A DNA stretch of 64,000 nt from Nemophila menziesii. Its lineage: Eukaryota; Streptophyta; Magnoliopsida; Boraginales; Hydrophyllaceae. The stretch lies in NCBI GenBank assembly GCA_029959085.1, contig JARWIR010000027.1, positions 8,184,001-8,248,000 of the forward strand. The letters run 5' to 3'. Made by a program: the position numbers and the translations under genes. Below, piece after piece: positions 56,690 to 64,000 of this stretch (position 1 is its first letter; every line of letters starts with the position of its first letter). The notes beneath the pieces were generated by a model. The model ran no database searches, had not been told where the DNA came from, and was given only the letters and a program-made list of their open reading frames with translations.

Positions 56690-58201
56690 AGGAACTTGAA
56701 GAAAGAAACTATCCAGATCGTATCAACAAGTTGCCAAATTATAAAAGAAAGAATTTCTGACAAATAACTAGAAGAAGCCGATCAAGATTGTAATAGCGAG
56801 GTGCATGTATGAGATCAGTGGACACCTTGGAGCTCAAATTCAGTGTCATATATGATGGGCCAATGATCACCAGGTTTCTTGCAAACACTTATAGTTCTCT
56901 CTCAAATTAGCCTACTGTAGAATGTTCTCTAATCACATAAACACATGGTTTTTCTATATCTTTGAGACATAAAGTTGAAAATATCCATTTGATACTACAA
57001 AAAGGATCAAATACTCCTAAAATGAGTATATATAATGTTATATATTGCTTGTCAGAAACAGTTTGTAGGAGTACATTTCTGGTAAGCTTAGAAGTTCAAC
57101 TATGGAAAATTAGGCTTCGATGCATTTTTTAGTGGGACTCATTGAAGAGTTTATCCTTAAATAAAGTTAGGATTTTGAACGGGAAAATCGCAAGGATATT
57201 ATCTTGTGTCCTGTTTTAGAAACTCTTGAACTAATCGAATCTAAAAGTTATGATTGACTGCATATTTGTTCTCCCAACCTAAAGACCCTCAGATTGCACA
57301 AGTTTGTTTCTGATGAAATGAATAGTAATTTGGAAATTTCAGCTCCATTTGTTCTGGAAATAGAAATATCTGGGCGCTTTGAAATTGCTGATTTTCGTAT
57401 AATCAGTATAACCTCTTTAGTTTCCGCAAAGCTTAATTTACAACTGTTTTGTGGTAATGACTTACCAAGTGTTTAACTAGCGCACAAAATCTCCTCAGAT
57501 CTATGTCGAGTGTTAAAAACTTAAAAATCGGGACATGGTTACTTCTAGTAATTGCTACTTTATTTAAATTACGTATTAATCATAAATTCATAGATTTATT
57601 TACCAAATTATATTTGTTAAAATTGATTTTTTGTTATAAATGTCAGGTTATGAAACTATTAGAGTTTGAAAGTAAATCTTGTCCAGAGTTGGACTGCAAA
57701 ATTCTAGCATTACAGACGGACACAACCATTTATGGACTCTACGGGATAAGTAGCATTTTACGAGCATCTCCTCATCTGGAGACATTGATTATGGAGTTTG
57801 ACTACCCTGGGATGTGAGTATCGCTTTACATAGTACTTGTTATATTTCACACATCCGTGCTAATCTTATATTGTATTATTTACAGGTTTTCTTTAGAAGT
57901 TTCATATGAAGTTAAAAATCAACAAATATTGGGAATTATTTATAGATGATAAAGTGAAGTGGTACTTGTCACGTATGAAGAATGTGGAGATAAATTTGTG
58001 TTCAAAAAGTGTATTAGGAGTGACAATATACATTACATTGGTATACACTTTGAGGAAGTAGCAAAATTGTTGAAGAAAAAGACCATTTTTGGGCAGAAGC
58101 TGCTTATCAGATCACACAAGGAATGCTTCGGTCCAGATCCATGCATCTCACAGAATTTACGCCATATATTGGCTAAAATGTTCTCCTCCATTATGTATTG
58201 A
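56690..58201 (+). pseudogene. F-box/LRR (FBD-like) pseudogene, locus 2
   Basis: KELEERNYPDRINKLPN just after the LINE looks like the start of an F-box. LRR text follows in broken frames: LKSLSLNKVRILNGKI, LSCPVLETLELIESKSYD, LKTLRLHKFVSDEMNSN, ISAPFVLEIEISGRFEIAD (57140-57475). Then come QNLLRSMSSVKNLKIGTWLL, an intron (about 57549-57646), LLEFESKSCPEL .. TTIYGLYGISSIL .. ASPHLETLIMEFDYPGM, a second intron (about 57814-57885) and the FBD-like end (CIRSDNIHYIGIHFEEVAKL, ISQNLRHILAKMF) to 58199. The family supplies substrate adaptors of SCF ubiquitin ligases. A frameshift near 57465, a stop near 57255 and loss of most of the F-box end make it a pseudogene. It is the empty-site copy for LINE A. 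Confidence 0.8.
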
Positions 58202-58544
58202 TTGATTATATGATCTTCTCTTAGCAATTTCTCCTATGTTTTCTACATCTGATTCGAATTATTTACTTTTTCCTATTTTTTAATGTCTTGACCATCACGC
58301 ACTTGGATATGCGCCATTGAGACAAATATGTTATACTTTTCAATGACCATCTTTAATTTGTTATGCGTGCTTAAAGTTTAGTGTTAGCAGTCTTATTCCA
58401 AGGTGTACAAAATCGAAAGGGAAAGAACAAAAATGGCTATTTTTCCAATTTATGCTAGTGAATGGAACAAAATAATTGCTAGTGAAAGGTAAAGAACAAA
58501 AATGAGTATGTTTCCAATTTAAGTTGAACAAAAACACACACTTT

Positions 58545-59265
58545 ACGTTTTATTCGATAGTGTTGAACATTTTGCGAACATGCCTCATTTCTTGATTACT
58601 TTTCCATTCAAGAGCTGGAGCGTTAACAAAATGAGCATAAAGCTTATTATTCGCTCAAGTTACTAAATCAAGCTATGTTGCAACAACACCACCAATATCG
58701 TACACATAATACGCTTGACCATTCTCAATTTGTTTTTCTTCGGAAGTTACTCTATTTGCACCAGCAATAAGATCTTACAAATTCACTTCAGATAAAGTAA
58801 AAGAATTCAGCACAAGATCTTAAACAGCTAACTGCCTGAAACTAGCGAAGAAAGTATGGTATTCTATATGTGATATATTTTTACAGATTCTAGAACTCAG
58901 TATCTGTTCCATTTGTACCCTTCTGAATTTTCGATATTAGTAGTTATTTCCTTCCTGCATGCACTTTGGATGTTTACTATGTTGTGGCTTTCTTGTCAGA
59001 ATCTCCTCCAAAACGACCATAATAGGCTGCACTAGCTGTTGTTCCGTAGTATAAGCAGTATGACGACTCTGCTAGGGAAAGCCATGCCATGGTGAGTATT
59101 GCGGCAGCTAATTGGGGTGGTGGATAAGGTGGATGTCAAGTTGGTGAATATTGATTGGATAGGTAGTCGGAGGGCAATTTGCGGTGTAGGCTGTGTGGTG
59201 GAAGAGGAAGAAGAGGGAAGAAGGAGAAGGAGAGAAAATTGTATCTTGGATTGGGATTTATATGT
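58545..59265 (-). pseudogene. PsbP-domain (thylakoid lumenal) protein pseudogene, locus 2
   Basis: Minus strand from about 59230: PPHSLHRKLPSDYLSNQYSP, a stop, HPPYPPPQLAAAILTMAW (the transit/lumen-targeting part), LSLAESSYCLYYGTTASAAYYG, GGDSDKK. After frame breaks it reads KGTNGTDTEF, LAGANRVTSEEKQIENGQAYY-like text in pieces, VYDIGGV, NNKLYAHFVNAPALEWKS and MFNTIE near 58550. This order matches a PsbP-domain protein directed to the thylakoid lumen. Stops and frameshifts rule out function. It is nearly full length and shows the uninterrupted hAT target near 58835. It converges on the F-box relic as at locus 1. Confidence 0.7.
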
Positions 59266-59366
59266 TTAAATCTGAATAGGTGGACTTGTTTGTTAATTAG
59301 GAGATTTAATTTAATTTTTTTTACCCAATAAAAAAAATAAAAAGGCAAGGGATATAAATTGTTTAT

Positions 59367-59542
59367 TGTTATAAACTATACATAAAGAATGAACAGCATC
59401 TAGTTTATTATCAGAGATTGTGTCAGAATTACATAGTTTAGACTCCTATATGTAGAGAATATAAAACCCTAAATCTTAGTCTGCATGGGCTTAACGAAAA
59501 GAAAATGGGCTGGACTGACTATCCACATATAGGTTTATAACA
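59367..59542 (-). repeat. Short copia LTR
   Basis: 176 bp, with TGTTATAAAC and GTTTATAACA-type inverted ends and a polypurine tract directly outside on the right. Confidence 0.75.
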
Positions 59543-60170
59543 CTCCCCCTTGGATATTCAGTCCGTAAAAATATGCCTCTTTAAAACTTTCCTAGAAAAA
59601 AACCTAGTAGGAAAAAATCTAGTGAAAAAAAAGAGTACATTTCTTTATATGTTTTCTAAAACTACCTCATTAAAAAAATTTGTCAAGAAAACTTATTAGG
59701 AAAAAACTGTGATGAAGGGAAATAGTGTCGTGCGTATTTGTCTCCCTTCTTGTCAAACTCTTAAGAAAGATCTTGAAATCCTTGCATGCTAATCTTGTGT
59801 ATAAATTTCTTGAACGTAGATATAGGTAATGACTCCTTTGTAAATAAATCGTCCAAATTGTCACTTGAGCGAATTTGATGAACATATATTTCACATTTTT
59901 TAAGAGTTCATGTCTAAAGGATAACTTTGGAGAGATATGTTTGGTTCGATCACCTTTAATGTAGCATCCTTTGTCTTAAGCGATACAAGTAGTATATTGT
60001 TGGACTTTGTTTACTTGCTGAAAGATTGCATTCCCCGTAAATATTTAGGTTTTCGAATACGCCTCATTAAAACCTTAAAAGGAAAATCCAGTGGGAAAAA
60101 AACCTATGCTAAGGGAAAAAAAGTGGATTGCGTAAATGTCTCCCCCCTGATGTAAGTATAATACAATGGT
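59367..60170 (-). mobile_element. Dead Ty1/copia 3' end
   Basis: A 176-bp LTR (59367-59542) with TGTTATAAA..TTTATAACA ends is preceded on the minus strand by a polypurine tract CCAAGGGGGAGTG. Further upstream on the minus strand (about 59990-59750), a broken RNase H C-terminus reads GCYIKGDRTKHISPKLSFRHEL, then IRSSDNLDDLFTKESLPISTFKK and MQGFQDLS. This is the standard Tnt1-type ending (KGDRTKHI.., SSDNLADLFTK). The rest of the element is missing. Confidence 0.8.
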
Positions 60171-62562
60171 GTATAACTTGAGACATTTAATAGGAGTAAT
60201 AATAATACGACATAAAGTTGATCGACGCTTCATTCATATATAATGATTTAAAACGCTCACCATAAGACTTATATGAAGTCTTTCATAAAAATATTAGCAA
60301 TTAAAAGTGTATCAACCACCGGAGACTATGTCTCTTTAATAAATGAATTATATGTGCTACAACATACTATCTTATATAGTGACTCCCTCTTGTAGCACCT
60401 TCGTTTCAAAATTGTGAAAATTTCATATCATAAAAGTGAAATTAAAAAAAAAATTGCTTTAATTATGTCTTTCTACGGATGGCCAGTCAGTTTATTTAGA
60501 CATTTCAATTAAAAAAATCCTCGATTTCATTCATATAATAATAATTATTGCGCGCATATATAATTATTCGATCATGATCAAATTTTAGTTAAGTTCCAAT
60601 AATTTAAAGTAGTAAAATAACTGCTTGAGATCTCAATATATAATCAGGTACCTGATGATACTCAGTAGGAGTATTTTAATTATCATTTATATACACTACT
60701 TTGACATATATAAGATGTCAAAAGTCTCATAATTAACAACTTGCTCATCTTGTTGCTCCTTTATGCTATCTTTGGAACCAAATAGATCTATTGTGCTTTA
60801 AGCGTACAATTGTCTAATTTTATAAGATAACTCTTTTAAGACAAAAATTTAAACAGGAGTATTGATAACTGGATATTGTGACTTAATCATTACACCTTTT
60901 TCAATATCTTTATTTGTATGATTATACGAGAATCAATATAAATAGTGTATTCTTATATTCCAGATATTCTTTTTTAAATTTTCCTAATCTAGAGAATAAC
61001 TTTAATAAAATGTATTCTCAGATTCCATCATTTTCCGCAGTAGTGGAGCAATTGTAACGTTAATTGTGCAGTTAAGATATTTTGATGAAATAATTTTTTT
61101 GTTGTTCTGTAACCAAAAGGGAGTAATTATTTTGAGAAATGGTCATAGAATTTCGTCATAGAAGATTCAATAATTAAGTTTGCTAGACTCGTATATATCC
61201 CTTGATTTCGTTATGAAAAAATAGATTATTTAATATCAGATTGATTTGGGAGACATATTTTTGTTTGGACATAGCTAGTTTGATAGTATGTATTTGATCA
61301 TCTAGATCTTTAATTTTTTCGATTGTGAATTTTCACTAATATTTATATTATCAAAAAAAATGCAGATGATGTTATTGACAATATAGAAAAAAAACAGTGA
61401 TACGTTACCAAATGTAAGCGATAATGATTTGCGTTATTTTGTTCATGATTTCGCATAGGATCACAATAACAGTTTAATCTCCGAAATTTTGTAGAGTAAA
61501 AATTCCACAAAAAAAAACGCGTATTGAATTATATTTCTTCAAAAAGCATATTTTTTTATTCAAGAACTTTATACATAATTTCCATTATCATACATCATTT
61601 GAATTTTGGATAAATGTAAATATTAGAAGTATAATACAAACCTTTTCAAACCCTTCTATTAGGTTGGATATACCAGATATGGTATTGAAATTTGCTTTAG
61701 AAACTTAAAAATCTGATAATTTTTTTTATTTCTTAGGTTATAGGAAAGAAAAATAAATTAATTGATAGATTATGCGATATATGCACATAAAATATATCTT
61801 AAGTTATCTTATATTTTGTTTAATTTGTTAACCAAAATACTGGTCTCGAATTGACATTTATGCATTCGCATAAGTTACATAAAGTTATGCCTAATATTTT
61901 TTTCGTTATAGGTTATACTATATCAGGAGATATGCATGAAAACACGTATTGCCACTTGTGTATACACCCTATTTTTCTTATAGGTTATATTATATCAGAG
62001 GATATATCCAAATAATATATATACATCTTGTGTATATGTAATTTTTTTTGTTACATAGGAGAGCCACTTTGGACCTGGAGTTACTAGATTGGATACCATT
62101 AAATTGGTATGTACTTTTCTTTCTAAAATAAATAATTAAAATAAGAATTATGTATAAGTAAATGCATAATATATTAAAATAAATGGTTAACATAATAATT
62201 CAAGTAATAAAAAGAAGTCATGTTGTTGTTTATATGATATTTTTTAATATTAGCATAAAAGCTACTAACGAGAATAAAGAAAATGGATTGCTTTTTTTTT
62301 CTTCCATATGTTTAGCAAAACATGTTTTTTTTCGGCTACAAGTAACAATGTAACGTATATGTATCATGTGAAAGAAAAATAAATTGATTTTGTAAATACT
62401 ATTTGTTAATCAAAATATACAGTGAGTAAGAATACATCTCCTTTAAAATTAAAATATTAACAACAATTAATAAAACAAAAAAAAATTATTGCTATGGCTG
62501 AAAATTTTAGATGGATTTAATACATTTAAGAGTAATGATATATCGTACACATGCGTTAATAT
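60171..62562. other. AT-rich spacer, no gene recognised
   Basis: No coding region supported. ATAGGTTATA(C/T)TATATCAG recurs about 72 bases apart (61909 and 61981). Several poly-A/T runs are present. Confidence 0.5.
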
Positions 62563-63349
62563 TGTTGGAACATTTTGAACTGATCCCATGAACTGATCAC
62601 ATGGACATGGACTTAATGCAATTCTCTTTGTCCCACATCGGTGGGTAAAAGGAGTTTGGAGAATCTTTTATCCATAGTGATGGCATTAGCTTCCAAAGAT
62701 CACAACTCCATGTACATGAGAAGGTAATAGAGAAGCCCCACACGCGCGCACCACCACCACCACCCCCCCGCCCGGCCCGGCACCGGCGCCGGCGCCGGCG
62801 TGGGACGTGGCTCGTGGCTCGTGGGGAGTCAAAAAATGAAAAATGAAATGGGTTTTACTATCAGCTATTAAAGGGAATTGGCAATCAATCAAAAGTAAAA
62901 CGTAAATTCATGCAAAACGTGTGGAATCTTCATCAGAAAACCGTCAAATCAATCAGTGAAGACAATCACGGTATTGATTGGTCGGTTACAATTGTCAACG
63001 GATTCAAAACACCCCTCTCCCCTATATATAGAGTTCATTCTCCACCAAAGCTCAACACGAATTACAGAGCAAATCAAAGCACAAAGCAGAAAAAATAAAC
63101 TCTCTCTATATTGTTTTTCTTTCTTTCGTTTCTGTTAGAAGATACCGGTACTACGGCCGGAATATCTTTTTAACACCGGGAATTATCCCTTTACCGTGTA
63201 AGTTTTGTGCTTTTGTTTTTCCGTGTAAAAGCTTTGTAATTCTTTCGTTGTAATTCAATTTCCGTGTAATAGTAGTTTACAGTTAATTGAAGTTCTGATT
63301 TATTTTGTTTCGTTTTCGTCAAAACTTTCCTTAACGGTGATATTTTTCA
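62563..63349 (+). repeat. 5' LTR of the copia element
   Basis: Starts TGTTGGAACATTTTGAAC, contains TTTGTCCCACATCGGTGGG typical of plant copia LTRs, a TATATATA promoter box at 63023-63030 and a CT-rich leader. It ends near ..TATTTTTCA; the right end is inferred. A GC-rich (ACC)n/(GCCGGC)n tract sits at 62740-62815. Confidence 0.65.
63023..63030 (+). promoter_or_regulatory. TATA box of the copia LTR
   Basis: TATATATA in CCCCTATATATAGAGTTCATTC, a strong plant core promoter with a CT-rich leader about 70 bases later. Confidence 0.6.
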
Positions 63350-63361
63350 CCTACAATTTAA

Positions 63362-64000
63362 AAATTTAACGGGATTCCCACTGAAGAAGAACAGACTAGG
63401 CATCTTGCTCTGGAAGCCAAGTTTAAGCGAGCCAACACCATGGCTCGAGGATGGATGTTGAACAACGTGTCAAACCTAATCTTCGATCTTCTTGCCAAAG
63501 AAAAATCGGCAAAGATCATATGGGAGACACTTGAGAAAAAATATGGGGCTGAGGATTCGGGGAAGAAAAAATATGTCACTGGGGCTTGGTACAACTTTCG
63601 TCTCACCGATCAAAAACCCATGACCGAACAACTCCATGTCTATGTAAACCTTTGCGCAGATGTGATTGCTGAAGGTATGAAAATGTGCGAAGTTCTCCAA
63701 GCCAATATCTTGTTAGAAAAATTTCCACCTTCCTGGAGCGAATATCGTAACCAACTCAAGCACAAGAAGAAGGAAATGACACTACAAGAGCTGATTAGCC
63801 ACATTCAAGTCGAAGAGGCTAATCGACTCAAAGACAAGTCTATCTCTTTTCCTACTCAATCCTCCAAAGCTAATCTTGTTGAAAGTTCTGGTGAAGGTAA
63901 CAAAGGCAGGTTCAAAGGAAAGGGTAAACAACAAGGCCACAACAAATCCAAATCTGGGGGGAACAAGAACAGTGTCAACTCCAAAGGTGGTGGGTTCAAA
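63362..64000 (+). CDS. Copia Gag (UBN2-type), 5' incomplete and open at window end
   Basis: The frame is open from just after a TAA at 63359-63361 to the window end. It reads ALEAKFKRANTMARGWMLNN, SAKIIWETLEKKYGAEDSGK, EQLHVYVNLCADVIAEGMKM, LLEKFPPSWSEYRNQLKHKK, ELISHIQVEEANRLKDK, then Gly/Lys-rich text (RFKGKGKQQGHNKSKSGG) that should lead to a CCHC knuckle beyond the window. This is the plant copia gag order. No convincing ATG starts it: the usual first part is missing, so it may be a pseudogene despite the open frame. An in-frame Met occurs at 63440. Confidence 0.75.

Larger units (their letters stand above)
62563..64000 (+). mobile_element. Ty1/copia element, 5' LTR and gag, cut by window end
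   Basis: An LTR of about 787 bp starting TGTTGGAAC is followed almost at once by a copia gag frame open to the last base. The usual TGGTATCAGAGC primer site and the first 50 or so gag residues are not present between LTR and gag, so this junction carries a deletion. The rest of the element lies outside the window. Confidence 0.75.

Noticed and set aside
57959..58201. Independent small gene
   Set aside because: It is the C-terminal exon of the F-box/FBD pseudogene, aligned with 18200-18446.

Overview
The window looks like repeat-rich nuclear DNA of a core eudicot plant. It is AT-rich, with GT..AG introns, plant F-box/LRR relics, a chloroplast-protein pseudogene and plant-type retrotransposon clades. 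An asterid, perhaps Solanaceae, is my guess, but the sequence does not prove it. I see no intact ordinary host gene. Nearly everything recognisable is a transposable element or a pseudogene.

Layout. 1-3379: minus-strand Athila-like LTR element (A) with an open gag-protease ORF but no reverse transcriptase, cut by the window edge. About 6.3-8.6 kb: decayed minus-strand gypsy gag plus PBS/LTR remains. 10.9-22.7 kb: host locus 1, the 3' end of an F-box/FBD-like gene converging on a PsbP-domain (thylakoid lumen) pseudogene. The F-box part is split by a full-length LINE (11417-18183) with both ORFs open and a perfect 16-bp target-site duplication (TSD). The PsbP part is split by a dead hAT transposon (19053-22365). 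24.5-32.3 kb: several Athila-like LTR pieces and a second gag-protease element (B). 33-37.3 kb: a dead minus-strand LINE. About 40.1-53.06 kb: a dead minus-strand Ty3/gypsy element whose 3' LTR is interrupted by a younger Athila-like element (E, 40559-48271) with two 1575-bp LTRs. 53.06-56.68 kb: a 5'-truncated LINE. 56.69-59.27 kb: host locus 2, a paralogue of locus 1 that lacks both insertions and so shows the empty sites. 59.37-60.17 kb: dead copia 3' end. 62.56-64 kb: start of another copia element, with its gag open to the window edge.

How the parts relate. The two host loci are copies of one F-box/PsbP block about 46 kb apart, and comparing them dates and delimits the LINE and hAT insertions. 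Elements A, B and E appear to be one non-autonomous family. They share LTR sequence and a tRNA-Asp type primer site. A and B keep gag-like sequence, a protease and an integrase-C-terminus-like (GPY/F) module, with no RT, RNase H or integrase core between them. Their mobility would need proteins from another element. Coordinates of decayed elements are approximate. All similarity statements come from reading the sequence by eye, not from a search.
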